NCBI GenBank assembly: GCA_022829145.1 | Contig: CM040753.1 | Span: forward strand, 12,097,884-12,161,883 | Length of the DNA: 64,000 nt | From: Albula goreensis | Taxonomy: Eukaryota; Chordata; Actinopteri; Albuliformes; Albulidae | Reading direction: 5' to 3' | Shown here: piece by piece, positions 1 to 13,400 of the stretch | How positions within the stretch are numbered: position 1 is the stretch's first letter | Layout: every line of letters begins with the position of its first letter | The notes under the pieces: generated by a model | Told to the model about the DNA's origin: nothing | Seen by the model: only the letters and a program-made list of their open reading frames with translations | Database searches by the model: none | Program-made: the position numbers and the translations under genes

Positions 1-937
1 TGCAGTCTCTCTGATCTAACACATGGGGGCAGCGTTTCACCTTGCTCACTGTCTGCTGAGCTGATATGAGGGTGCACCTACTGTGGCTGCAGATCTGTAT
101 TTCTCATATTACGGCTGTTGTTATGAGTGTGCTTCCCCTTTTGTTTCTGTTGTTCCTCTCCTTTTTGTACATCCTTATTTTAAGTAGAATTTAGCTAATT
201 GTTTCTAAAAACCTTTTGTATGCTGAAAATATATGTTCTCCCCCCGAGAGAACTACTTAAGTTTCAGGATTAGCATTAGTTGACACATTCCTCTTACCCT
301 GTCTCTTCACACAGTGTGCTTTGAGAATCTAATTTATATAAGATTTTTTCCACAGACAAACGCTTTGCTATAGATTTATTTGGCTATACATAGGGTGACG
401 AAATACATGAAAAGAAGGTTGTGATATATTTAAAAAAGCTTGCTGAGCAGGTCATAAATTACAGGTATCTATTGTTGGTTTATGGAAAACTGAGCTTATT
501 TCATGAACCCTTTTTCAATTATTGTTATTATTTCAGTAGCACCTCTGCTAGGCTTTTTTACCAGAGTTAATGGAGCCGCTGAAAGCCAGTGAGCTTGGAT
601 GGCAGCTAAAGTGGAAAGAAAAGCACAAGCTGCCACAGGGTGAGTCACAACTCCCCGCAGCTGGTTTGATTTAGCGATTACCTGAACTTGCAAGGTAATT
701 TTATACTAAATAGAATTAAGTCAGATTTACTGGGGAAACGGTCACAATATGAGTTTAACCAGCGGCTCCTGTTGTACTTGGAGTGACCTGCAGTCAAATA
801 TTGTGACTGGTCAAAAAAAGGCAGCCATAGGCCAGAAGTTTGGTGCTGTGGTTTTTTATTTCGGTGGTAATGTTTAAGGGTTGCAGTGTGTCTTGGTGTC
901 ATGCCCTATGCTTATTGGGAGGATTGTTGTTTTCCAG
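1..937 (+). other. adgrd2: adgrd2 intron upstream of the TM6 exon (partial)
   Basis: A+T-rich sequence before the first recognisable exon. It should be the 3' end of the intron that precedes the TM6 exon. It ends in a pyrimidine-rich tract and AG at 936-937. A stretch at 537-642 has splice-like borders (ttatttcag before it, gtgagt after it) and is G+C-richer than its surroundings, but all three forward frames contain stops. I do not call it an exon. No TM5 or earlier receptor exon was found here. Confidence 0.5.
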
Positions 938-1058
938 AGCTGCAGTGAAGGCGGTGTTGGTGCTGTTGCCGATTCTGGGTCTCACCTGGCTCTGTGGAGT
1001 GCTTGTGCCGTTCTCCATAGTGATTGCCTACATCTTTATTCTCCTGAACTCCCTGCAG
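938..1058 (+). CDS. adgrd2: adgrd2 coding exon: TM6 and start of TM7 (adhesion GPCR)
   Basis: This exon encodes about 40 residues of an adhesion-class seven-transmembrane receptor. It reads AAVKAVLVLLPILGLTWLCG, followed by a short hydrophobic link and SIVIAYIFILLNSLQ. The LLPILGLTW segment is the TM6 signature of adhesion GPCRs, and LNSLQ is the conserved middle of TM7. The acceptor is ttttccag at 930-937. The donor is CAG|gtaagc at 1058/1059, leaving phase 0. The exon starts on the third base of a codon. Two other AGs lie within 8 bases (938-939, 944-945), so the exact start is uncertain. The D-type assignment (ADGRD2/GPR144 rather than ADGRD1) rests on residue similarity from memory and on the convergent NR5A neighbour. 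Other adhesion subfamilies are possible but less likely. Confidence 0.85.
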
Positions 1059-4000
1059 GTAAGCGTTTCTCTAAGCAAACTGTATCTTACTGTTGTACTG
1101 ATGGTACTAGTCTTCATTTACCAAGGTTATTGTGTTAATTAGAGGGTACCTGTAACCAAGGCCATTGAAAAATTAAAATGCATCCATCAATGTTCTCACC
1201 AGAGTGTGCTAAATAGAGACGGGAATTTTTAAGACACTTAAAAAGCGATACAGATTCAAATGGCTTGGGTTTCTGAGGAGGATATTATTCTGGAAACTGT
1301 TGTGGTAATTTGTTTTAAGTGGAAGTGACATCAAAACTAAGCACAAATGTGAAAGGTGGGAAATGTGAAAAAAAAAATGTTGGCGGCAGAGAGAAATACT
1401 TTGAAGGACACTTATTCTTTAAAACTATTTCTTTTTTCAACTTTCAAGGTTTAACTTTATATTCGGCGGAAACTAGGTTGAACTTTGCTGAAGTAGAAAA
1501 TGCTCTGCTTGTTTTCAGAAGAGAGGAATTCACCTAACCTAATTAGAATTCACCACTGTTATTGTAGTGTGTGTTAATGCAACCAGTGGGTTTCCAAGGA
1601 TCAACACATGACAAAATAATTTGTGATTATCATTTTGATTTTGGGTTATAATTTTTGTTCAGAAATATACAGTACCGCTAAAGTAACATAGGTTTGTCTA
1701 CCACTGCAGTTCACAATCTACTATTTATAATGTTGCTCCTTTTTCTTAACTATTGGTTTTATTTTTTGTTTTTTTAGAACTTTTTTGGCAGGATCTAGAC
1801 TGGTGTTTAGATTTAGGCCTCATGTGAGCAACAGAAAAAGATCTCCGTGTCAGTGTTTATATTGCCAAGGCATTTACCTTACCTCCTGTGATGGAAGGTA
1901 ATCAATATTATGCTCTGATTAATTTTTGTTAGCTATACACTATAATGTGAACACAGCCTAAACTCTCGTCCAAAAGAAATACATGCATTTTTATCAGTTG
2001 CGTTTTTTTTCTGTAGTGGTTTCAACAAAAGCGCTGTCACAAAGCAGCTGTGCATAAACCCCAGGCCTGAGATCCGCACTGGGCAAGCCAAGGGCAGCTG
2101 TGGCACGGGAGCACTGTGTGGCTTATAAACACTGAAAATACACTTCTGCAGAGAAAAGTCATCATCATCACATATCATTATACTAACATGGCTGTAAACC
2201 ACTGAGGACAGCTTTTACTCCATAACCATACCAAAACATTTATTGCTAAAATATTCTATTTTGTCAGTGTAATGTTTCTGAATTACAGAACATTTGTTAT
2301 TTATTTAATGGAGATATAACTTTTATATAAATATAATATTTCAATTCAGACAAGTGAATTGATTTAGATCTGATATAGGAAATTGTCATTTTTTGAAAAT
2401 AAATAGTATAATTATTATAAAACAGCAACACCTATGGTCTTTGTAAAGATTTTAGATGTTGCTGCATTATATGTAATACTCTGTTTTAAAATGACATATT
2501 TTAAATACTAGAGTATAACATGTCATATCTGTATCATATCTATGTTTGATTAATCATTAAAAGTTTTTTTCATTATAAATCAGATATAATTCCAAATGTA
2601 AATATTCTGTTAGTATTTAAAATGTATATATATTATATGTCCTACTTGCTGCTGGTTTACTTAATTTAATTCTTATCAGAAACAGTTTGTAAAATGTTAT
2701 TATTCTTATTGTTTTTTTGCTTAATTATTTTCACCTGATTTCCTTTACATATCACATCACAATCAAAGAGCAATAGAAATATAACAATTTTCAGCAGCAT
2801 TCCTTAACCATATAAATATAAATTAAACAAAACTAAATAATGAAATGGATACATTTACAGCGCCAATTTATTATCTATTATCTATTATTATTTATTATCC
2901 ATTTCTATTTTGGCTCACCATAGTTTGCCCCACTCAGAAATGTATTAGACTAGAACAGTATTACCTGATCAAAGCCATATCCCTGGGTCTGTGACAAGCA
3001 GAACAGCCTGGACGTCTGTGCTCTGAACATTTTTTACCTAACATTTGATATAAAAATGTATGTTGGTTTGTCTAAGCAATTCTGGTATAAGAGTTCAAAA
3101 TTGGAGGACATGCTGAAATGATCATTAAATGAGAATTGTATGCACATTTCCTCTGTGTTCAGTTTGTGGCACAGAGATGTTATGCAGTTGCAATGTGGTT
3201 ATCTTTAATCATTTGTGTTTTAATAGAGCTATATATTTATCAACCGATCAATAGAGATTTAGCAGAGTCAGATCATTAAGTATTATACTATAAATACTTC
3301 AGTTTCGCCTACATCTAATTACATTTTTATAACAGCAATAATTAATCCAGACCCCCTACTAACTGAAAGAGAAATGTGGGTTTGCTGGATTCTTTATTTT
3401 GCATGCATGATACTTTTCTTGTCTTGCTTTTGGACTTTTGGCAAATATACAGCATTCTGAATTTGATTATCATGGTTTAAGACTTTAAGAATTTGTAACA
3501 TATTTATAAAATTGTAGCAGAATTTTATAAATATGTACAATGTAGATATGATACTCCCTACCTGAAAAGTAACAGTCACAGTATTCCCTCATTTAAAACC
3601 GTGAAAGCACAGTTTTACCACTAAAATTTTTACCAGGGCCAAAGAAGACCCCTGGCCAAGGGGAAAGGTTCAGTAGTGACAAAGCATGCACAGTAATGGT
3701 GTTTTTATTTCTTAAATGACTGTGATTGTGTTATCAGGTCAGACGAGTCAACAGCCGCTACTGTGGAATGAATGGAGAGATCTCACCACAGTGTCAGAGG
3801 GGATGGGAGGATAGTAATCCCACTTGTGTTACCGTAATAGCAGAGCTTTAAAAGCTTTTGATAAAGGGAAGAACTCAAGCCAGCCACATGTCTGTGTATT
3901 GCCTCTAAGCGTATGACTGGACAGTCTTTGCAGGCCCCAATGACACCCTCTGTTTGCCCTGGTTTACCTACTGATAAAAATGCCTTGCAGTAATTAGCAT

Positions 4001-7000
4001 TTTTCAGAAAACATTGTTTTTTTTTTATTTGAAGTCAGGATAATTCAGATCCATTAGGGTAATTTACATTGACTTTCAGAAAGGTCTTTTAAGAGGAATG
4101 TTCTGGACTGTAAGCTGTTTTGCTTTTAGCCAAGGAAATATTGTATTTTTGTGATTGTAAGGAAACGGAAATCACTACTAACTCAGTGTGAGTCATAGAA
4201 ACAGAGACAGCCATGTAGATCGCAGAGGAAATATCTGCATCGCTGTCTGTGATCTTTTAATTGTAGCGGTAGTTTTGCCAGACTTTTCCAAAGGAACTTG
4301 AAGAAAATAGAACTCCCCTGTGCTCCATTTAAAATGAATTCATCTGTTTTTCTGCCCTCTTTTAAACACTTGTGTGTCAATAGTACGTTGCTTCTAATGT
4401 CATTGCTGCCCCTTTTTAGAAAAGAAGGCAATTAAAATGTATTTTGTATGTTGCAGTTTCAGTATCTATACAGATATATATGAAATGGTACTTACATTAC
4501 AGGGTATCATTTTGAGATCTTTAACTATTTTCTGTGTTCAGTAATGTATAAGTTATAGTGAGATACCAGTTAATGAACAAAATAAATTAAGTATGCAGGA
4601 ATAACTTTAAATTAAAACCTGCATAGACTTAAAATTTATAATAGGGAATTTTTATTAAAAATATAGTAACAATTGTAGAAACAAATGTACAAAAAACACA
4701 TTATCTCTCATCTGAAACACTGTATAAATTCATATCTATTTGATGTTCAACTTGCGTCTGTCAGAGATTTTAGAGAAAAGAACTGTAGAACACTTAAGAA
4801 TATGTGAAATTGAAAGTGATTGAGGATTTGATAAAAATGTAAGTGTTTTGTTTTTTAGGAAATCAGTTTTTATTTGTGATTATTGTGTTTTCAATAGGTA
4901 GCAGACCCATATAAAGCTTAAGCTGCAGGCCTTTATTGCTAAATCAATACAACAGATAATGTTGACAAGCCCTTTTCATTGCAGATCCCCCCTACCGGTC
5001 GCTTGACAAGGTTGTTTTACTGCTTGTTGTATCAGAGGTTTTTATGGAAGAGATACAAATCTATAATGAACAAAGAATATTGCATGTATTTTGTGAAGCA
5101 ACAGACAATTAAAATAGAAATAACAATGGGTTTAACAATAGGTTCTCATGAATTAATTCTGCTATATAGTATGGATGTATGAATGTTAACTATAATACAT
5201 AACTGTAGATGTTTTATATATTTTAACACAATCACAGCAACAATAACTACATATAATGTTATATAGAATGTTTTAGTGTTTTAACAGAATTGTGTAGAGC
5301 ATTTTCCATATTTTGTGTTATCGCCTTTTGCATATCAGCAGTGATTCCATCTGATTGATCTCGGACATCATTGGTTAATTCCCCATTGATCATTTGTCAC
5401 CAAACAGGCACACTCCACTACACACCCAAAGTCTGGCCGCTTGTATCACTGACAGTACCTCCACTGCCATGCCTGAGGCCTGCTTCCTATTTGTGTCTGG
5501 CAGCATCCAGAATGAGAGTTCTGTCTGGCCTTTCATACACAGAACCTGTGGTGAGCTCAACATGCCGGCCCCTGCAAGGCCAACTTTAATGTAGTCAGTG
5601 ATCACGTTACTATGGCGGGTCATCGGTCATTCATTTTGTGAATTAAATGTGAGTGTGGAGAATATTTAGCTTTCCTCAGTCTTCAAATACACTATAAATA
5701 GCAATGCTTTTCAGAACAAAATGCCATAAAAAGCTTCATGAATGTGTATGCCTGTTTGTGCAATGCTTCCTCAAACTAACCTCTCAGTCAGTTTTTTTAT
5801 TAGTGCAATAGTGAATTGGTCATAGCCTTATTCTATTTTTGTTGATATTGCTTTTGTATCCGAGCAAGATGTTCAACATAACCATGGTTGTGTCCTAAAA
5901 TAACTCAAAGCATATAGATTGATTTTATGCTTTATGAACTTCCATCCTCTAAATACAGTCATGCTTCATGTACTGTTTTAAACCAGGCAGAAATAAATGA
6001 CACATGGCTTTCACATGGCCATGAATTGCTTGACCCTCTGTCATCCAATTCCTGTGCAGTTTCATTCAAGCCCTCACCACCATTTATTACCTGAACATAA
6101 TGGGCTGTGGCCATAACTTCACATTATCAGTAACTTGGAGGAATAGATGTTTATGCACTTTTCTCAGCTTCCAGTGTGTGAGCAGGCAAAGCCAGAGGCC
6201 TGTTGTGTAAAGATTTAATTACAGTTGTGTGTAAAAATAAAGAAAGGTAGTCACTTGCTTCATTGTTATTACTGAATGTCATCCATTTGTGATGGTGTCC
6301 AGATCTGTGTTGCCAGTAATGTTTCCTTGGGTGACAACCACAAGGGGGCAATGTCTTCCCTCATGCTTGTTGCCGGAACAGTGATTGAACATTAAGAAAT
6401 TGATAATCATATTTTTGTACAATACATTTTTTAAGCTCAATTGATATTCAGTGTGTGAAAATATCCCATTTTTTCCACATCTGGTCTGAATGACTGATAT
6501 AAACCCATGTAAGGCAATGAGAAGCTCCACAGTGAGTTGTTGGCTGAATTCTTTGTTTAAATCATTACTGTGGGCAGTAAGACTAATTAATGCTGGTAAT
6601 CAAAACCAATAGATTTATTCATAGCATAAACCTTAATTAAATAATATGGTTTAATTGCTTTTATTGATGTAATGCATTATTTGTGAGGGGGTAACATGAT
6701 TGCATATGTTGACTTGCTCTTCCACATACTATTAGACACGCAGGACAATCCATTTTACCATCCATTCTGTCCAGGGGCAGAGATATTGTTCCTGCAAAAT
6801 ATCTTAGTAAACGATCAGTATGTTTATTTATGGGTTTGTGATTTATAAATGTAGGCCTCCTGGAATTCTGCTTTAAAGCAACCACTGTGAAGTGACAGCT
6901 GTGAAGGGTAAAGCTTTGATGGTAGGATCCTTTATAGTTCCTTGGGTCTTTCCACGGAACATTTCCCAGTCTTCATTTTTTAACACTCTTGAATACTCAG

Positions 7001-7609
7001 GCATCATTGACCACTTCTTAAGTATGAGCACAGTGCATAGATATACAAGGGAAATTAGCAACAGACAAAATATGAATCCATACACTCAAAAACAGTAAGT
7101 GCACAGAGGCACAGCAGATAGTGGTTAATGTCAGAAACATAAAGCCGTTGACCAAATGCATGAACATAATATGCAGTGAAACGGGCCACAATAGCAAATT
7201 AAAATGAATTGCCAGATCTGCATCTTTGCTTGAAGTTGTGATTCAAGGAGGTCAGACCACCAATCAAGCAATGAGGATAATTTAGAGGTTATTTAAGGTG
7301 TTTGGATTAAAACCACTCTAAGAATTGGACACAGACGTAATGACCAGAAAACTGGAAGGCAAGATGGAACAATGGATAAGGGAGCATAGAAAACTTCTTT
7401 GCCACTTACATGTTTCTATTTATTGAAATCTGAGTATTGGCTGGGAATGTTCAGAAAGGCTCAGTATTTTGACAGCTTTTTTTGGAAAGTGCTATTGAAA
7501 AGAAGCAGGAACGTAGTACCTGACTCATTACGGGAGAGGATGAATTGTACATTTAGCAAGTCTCAGAAAAGCTCACAACCTGTTAGCTCTCCAGTCCTCT
7601 GGCGTTAAC

Positions 7610-7960
7610 ACACACAAACTGCAGGCCTTGATTGCAGCCTGAGGTGGGCGTCACGCAGGCCAGTGGGCTGGGGTCGCAGCACCAAAAAGTCGTTCGAGCA
7701 AACAGGCCCAGACGTAGCGGTTTGCTCAGGTTCTTTGAGATAAGCCGCGTGCCGTGTGCCTGCTAGCCACGTGGCTCGCCTGTGTGGTGGGGCTGATGCT
7801 GATTGGCTGTAATGACTGACTGTTGTGATAAGAGTGGGAAGAAATCGGTTGGAGTTTGTGCTACTCTCAGCTGTCGCAGCTGTGTTTCCTCACTAGTCCC
7901 CTCCCACCACCCGGCCCCTTATCCCCCCATCTACCCGCCAGCGAACCCCTTCCTGCTGGA
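7610..7960. promoter_or_regulatory. G+C-rich, CpG-containing island in intron
   Basis: This is one of the few clearly G+C-rich stretches in the first 30 kb. It has several CpGs, an inverted CCAAT box (gattggct, about 7800-7807), E-box-like CACGTG in gccacgtggc, and CAGCTGTCGCAGCTG near 7868-7882. It could be an intronic enhancer or an internal promoter. No transcript start can be shown from sequence alone. A 163-codon open frame overlaps it at 7803-8294 (+), but its translation resembles no family I know and is probably chance. Confidence 0.25.
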
Positions 7961-8697
7961 ATTTGGGAAAGGGTGGTGTGGATGCCAAGATACTTCCACA
8001 GAGGGCAACTGGGAGAGAGCCACATTCTCTGTGCACTCACTTCACCTCTCTATTTCCCTCTCAAACAAAGGAGGACAGGGTTATTTTAAATCCCTATGCA
8101 CTAAAACAACACAAACTCTGCTTCCCAGACAGGTGTCCACTTGCATGAACTCTCTGCTTCTCCGAAGCTGTGCCAGAATCCCCACACCCCTCAATGGTCA
8201 CATTACCAGGGAAATGTTTTTCATTTTCGATTGTTTGAGATCGCAGGAACACTGTCCCCCTGGTATCGACTGCCTTTATTTTTTATTTTGTTAAAAGAGG
8301 GTTGCTCAAACAAACCCTGTAGTTAAATATTTCTTCCATTGCATGCAAACAAAAATAACCACTGTGTGAATTGCTCATCTGTCATCCGGAGAAGGCAGTA
8401 CTTTTCTGAATCTTGTAAAAATGGTTCCCTGCTGGCTGGACTCAGCTGCTCCAGTGCTGCTCGGTGGGATACTGGATATTCTGACACTGGATCCCCTTTA
8501 CAGCTTTGATTCTATGATGGACATGAAAGCATGCTGACATACTGTTAACACAAGTGTTAAATTATACTGGCAGTGGCATTCAGCACTGATAGAGGAGCAG
8601 AGAAGGTTATGCAGGGTATGCAAATGTGATAGAATTGATTACTGTTGTAATTACACATAATATCTTGTTGTCCATTCAAGAGATGAAATAATAATAA

Positions 8698-9155
8698 CAG
8701 GCTGAGTACCCCTTATCTGAAATGCCTGGGACCGGAAGTGTTTTTAGGATTTTGGACTTTTTCGGATTTTAGAATATTTGCATATACAGCCCTTCCCAGA
8801 CATATGTCAGAGTTCCGTTCTGACTGATCAGTTGTATCTTGAAATGGACATAAGTCAGATGTATGTTAGAATTGCATATAGAAGTACACATGCAGCATGT
8901 TGAAGGTGCACACAATGCCAGGATATTGTCTGACAGTCACTATCATATGCAAACAGCCATTAGCATTGGCAGACGTAAAGCCAAGTATACAGATATTCTT
9001 TCTTATTTTTAAATTTTTTTTTTGGTCATATGTAAGGCTGTTCGTAAGTTGCATAGGTCAGGTGTGGATTTTTTCACTTGTGGCATCATGTTGGCACGCA
9101 GAAAGTTTTGGATTTTGAAGCACTTTGGATTTTGGGCTTAGGGATGCTCAACCTG
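8698..9155 (+). mobile_element. Tigger/MER2-like DNA transposon remnant (non-autonomous)
   Basis: The element begins CAGGCTGAGTACCCCTTATC and ends GGGATGCTCAACCTG. Its termini are imperfect inverted repeats, about 20 of 29 positions matching. Inside are the repeated GGATTTTGGA / CGGATTTTAG blocks, ATATTTGCATATACA, and GGCATCATGTTGGC. From memory these are hallmarks of mammalian MER2-type Tigger (pogo/Tc1-mariner) elements. There is no transposase frame. The middle (about 8790-9060) has different sequence, with partly inverted segments near its ends, so a second element may be nested there. The expected TA target duplication is not intact. The resemblance to a MER2-type consensus is from memory and needs a library search. 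Confidence 0.65.
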
Positions 9156-10279
9156 CACTTCATAATATTCAAAACTTTGTTTTATTAACCTAACTCTAAT
9201 ATGAATGTGGAAAGTTGTTGGTTTTGCAAAAATATATGTAAAACCTAAAATGTAGAACATTTAATTCAGTGAGTTTTTGTGTACTAAATTTCTTCTTGCT
9301 GATTTTGTTTATTTCAAAAAACCATAAAAAATGAAGGCCTTAAGGCATGTAAAATATATTTGTCTCACTGGTTGTTGTACACCATTGCCCTTCATTTCAA
9401 GTCAGTAAAAACTATCACTGTAAATTTGATTTAAAAGTGCACAAAATTCATTCTTGAAAATTTAGGTCAAAATGTTGTGTTCTTTGATTAAATTGCACCC
9501 TAATCTGTTGTCAAAAGATCTGCTTTATTTAAAGGTATGCAGGCCATTTGAAAATACGATGGAATAATTATGGAATAAACAGTCAGAACTGACTTTAAAT
9601 TCTGGGTGGATATCTGGCAGAGAAAATAAGCCTGCTAAATAATGTGTTTCCTGTCAAATGGAAAGAGATTTTACGCCCTCCACACCTCCATAGAACTCTT
9701 ACTCTACACCTACAGGCATGTATTTGTTTTAAAATTACCTGTCAGCCTAATTTAGTAATGTCTTGTGTCATAGAAAAGCAAACCATGTCATGCTATACTG
9801 CCAGAAGGCTGGAGATCACATGACTAGGTGTCGGTGACTTCATGACCTCTGTTATAACAACATGACCCTCCCCGCCACCCCACTCCCACCCTCCAAACAC
9901 TAATCACTTAAAAAAATGTACACATGTTGAGCAGTGACCATTCTATTTACACGTTAACCACTTATCCATCTCCAGCTGTCCTGGGCTCCTTAGCTGCTTT
10001 GGTGGGTAGTGAAACCTTTCCACAGAGCAGATCTTTAAATCTCTTTTAATCTAAGTGCAGTGGACTGTTTGGATGGCTTTGATGTATACTTTGCAGATAA
10101 TTAGTGAGAACTGGGTCAGCGTGGGGCAGAAAAAGCCTCTTTTTTGGTAAAGCCTGTCAAATACTGATGCCAATTTGCAAGTGAGCTTTTTGCTTTCTGC
10201 ATGGAAATTAAAAACAAACACCAATGTTTTATTCATATGTCTTCTCTTGGAAAATAACTATTCCTTAAAATAATCAAAT

Positions 10280-10446
10280 GGGGGCATCCAGTGGTCTAGG
10301 GGCGCAACCCATCTGCCTGGGATCACCACGCACAGTGCCAATGCATTGGGTCGAATCCCGGCCCCTGCCCTGCCACCACAGCCCCAACACAACCCTCCCC
10401 CACCCACCATCACCATCACCATCACCACACACCACCCAAAAAAATT
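10280..10446 (+). mobile_element. tRNA-derived SINE
   Basis: An RNA polymerase III promoter is visible: A box TGGTCTAGG at 10292-10300 and B box GGGTCGAATCCC at 10348-10359, one base from the GGTTCGANNCC consensus. The head is tRNA-like. After it come a C-rich segment, a CACCAT simple repeat (about 10408-10435) and a short A-run (10437-10445), which gives a SINE tail. The tRNA head cannot be a working tRNA gene: no acceptor stem closes and no CCA-adjacent end is visible. The family name is not known to me. Confidence 0.7.
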
Positions 10447-13400
10447 ATCAAACATAGAAGAAAGGTGGACTGCCCACTTTCCTTTAAAAAGAAAATGATA
10501 TAATACATTTGCTCTAAAAATTAGGAATTGTTTTCAAAGTATATGATACAAATCCTTTCACAATTAACACAATATAATAAATATAATACAATAAACAATA
10601 TTAATGCAATTTTTTTACAAATATATGATGCACAGAATAAATTGGAGTGTACGGAGGTTTACATCTCTAGAATGTGATCAGGCTTCTTACCACTTTGCCC
10701 TTCCTGTGTCACTGTGTAGTCATGCATGAGAGGTGAACCAAGGAGACGCTTGTGCTTGTGTCATTTCCTTCTCTGCCTGCATTGCTGCTTTCCCTTAATG
10801 AGTGTTTACAGGAGAGTGTTGATTCTTATTAATCTGGTTCTTGTCCATTGCTTTGGCTGGGGGGTTGCCGAAGGCTGGAAAAGTGTAGTTTTTGACACAT
10901 CGACATGTGGTGAACTGAATGCTGCGGCCCCCTTATATTGAACAGATGTGGTTAGAGTTATTATTCTTGGTAATTTTTGTCATTAAGTGAAAGCATGTGC
11001 CAGTCAAGCACCTTTCATAGAGTCCTGATGTAGACAGAATTGGTCTTAAAATGTGCTAACGTTAGTCAAGTCTGTCTCACTCAGGGTCATTAGTAAATAT
11101 AGATTAAAGCAATATAACTGAGCTTGTTTTAAAGATTTTATTTTGTTAATGTCATTTTTCAGTTCAGTCTTATTATTAAAATGTTACGGAATAAGAGAAT
11201 TGTTTCATTATTTCTTTATTTTCTTTAGTTGGCTTTTTGTAAAGAAACTCAATGCCAAAATAAAAAATAGTTCAGTCTACATAAAAATTAAAATATGAAA
11301 TCACTGGACTGTCTTATTAAGAATGTTTTTCTGTTATATGAAATGGAATGGGAGTGTGATATGGAAGCACAAAAAAAACCCTGGAACAAAGATGCATGAA
11401 GTCACTGGCGTAGATGCAGCTTTAAGCTCCCATTCATTTTCACTTTGGAGTCCTGTGGTCCATAGTAAACTGTGATTGCATGTGACACTCGCGCAGACTC
11501 CTACTTTACAATGATTAATACGGCTGCAAAGGGCCTTAACCATGTGTGGCACTCCGATGGCACATGCCATTAACCCCAGCCTGCTCACTTCAGGAGCAGA
11601 GGGAAAACAGTCCCACCGTGGAGCTCCTATGAGGGAGATCACTCCTCTTTTCCATACGTTTGGGCTATCGCAGTGATCGCTGCTCTTTGAGAGGCAGGCA
11701 GTGACAGCACGCTAATTCATGTCTTTAGGAACTCTGCTAGAGGTGATGAGAGAATTTAGTTTTGTTTGTTGTGTGAGTGTGTGCAGAGCTGCTGTGGATA
11801 CATAAATAAAGAAACTGGTTGGTTCTGTATATGCAAGCTGGATGTGCATTAAAATCACACACACATGTGCACAGAAGGGAGAGATTATTGATTTATTTCA
11901 CTGCACATAGGCAAGGTTACTTGACATTATGCATGATAAAAAATGAAAGCATGCAGTTGTGACACTGACAACACAAGAGAAAAACTGAACTGTTACCATG
12001 TCATCTAACTGTGTTGAATATATTAATATTCAGTAATATCTGTTTAGGACTACCAAAAAAGAAGATCAGGTGTTAATGTGATAAGAATAACATAAGGCCT
12101 CCATGATTTCTTCCTGTTAGGTTTGGAAATATTAAATACTCAGGCAGAAGCTGGGGCCAGCATATCACTGCACTGATTTCAAATATAACACCAGCTCTCT
12201 CATGCGTCTCCTATAACCTAAGTATTTCTCTCTCTGGAAAATATGTAATAAAAATATGTTGGTGATTGACAGGGAGATCTCATGCGTTTTGACAAGGGGA
12301 ATACAGAAATGTCAGGCGGATACCTAAGTATTTTTAATTAAACAGGCTTTTGGCATACAGATGGTTCTTTGCTCTCTGAGTTCAAAGACTATGATTGACC
12401 CATGTGTTAAAAGTCTGTATCACTTTTCCCGGCATATGTTTTACTTGGCTCTCAAAACATACAATCCAAATTGCCTTGTTTTAAAGCTAGTTTGTTTATA
12501 GTTCATTCTTTCAGTCTTTTGCCACATATGTGTGCCATAATTATTTTATGGTATTTAGTTACAAATTCAGTTTAACATAATACCCACAGTCTTGTGAAGA
12601 ATTCTGAAAAGTTAATAAATAAAAAATAGGCATTATGATCTAAATGTATCTTTTTTTACTAAAATGTGTTAACAGTCTAAGTTTAGAGAACTGATATATT
12701 GAATATATATGCTGAATTATTGGAAATACTTTGCATTTCTGATGCAAAATCTATAAGGTATGTGCATTAAGAAAATTTGACTGATGGCACGTTTTGACAT
12801 CTGTGTTACGCTACAATAAAGACATGTGTCACTATTGATTTTAATCAGTTTTAAGCAATAAAATAAATAAAGAAGTCTTATTCCAAATGGGGTTTAGATT
12901 CCTGTAGAGTGCCTCCCTGCCAAGACTCTGTGTCCCCAAATAATAACCCATATTATAAAACACAATGGATAAATGTAATGATAAAGTCTGTCTATTTTCA
13001 CAATGGTTTCATCTCAATCAATTTAGGTGGCAAAGCACAGAGTCCAGAGGTCTTGTCTTCAGAATGGCCAGTACATGTTTTCAGTGACCTTCCACGAGCA
13101 GCATTCTGCACTGATTTTAAAGGACATGTCTCTTCTGAATTATACTGTGCACTGCACTGTATGAGCATTTTGGATGTTCTGCAACAAAAAATTTCCATTT
13201 CAAATTTGAATTTTCCAACAGCCTTGACTTTTAAGAGGCTGTGAATTCTTTAGCTCCTGTCTGCTCCCTGAGTTCCAGCTGTGTCCAAAGCCTGCCTGGA
13301 TACATGTTGTTTTAGGTATATATTTATTTTCCAGCTTCAAACATGTTAACGTAAACATTGCATGATGATAAGTAGCAAAACCCATGACATATATTTATTT

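Noticed and set aside
537-642. Exon-like stretch before the TM6 exon, with ttatttcag and gtgagt borders
   Set aside because: All three forward frames contain a stop, and the residues do not resemble TM5 or the third intracellular loop of an adhesion GPCR.
7803-8294. 163-codon plus-strand open frame
   Set aside because: Unrecognised translation, overlapping frames in the same region, no splice borders or promoter that would make it a gene.
10280-10365. A functional tRNA gene
   Set aside because: Pol III boxes are present, but no acceptor stem or complete cloverleaf forms. The tail identifies it as a SINE.
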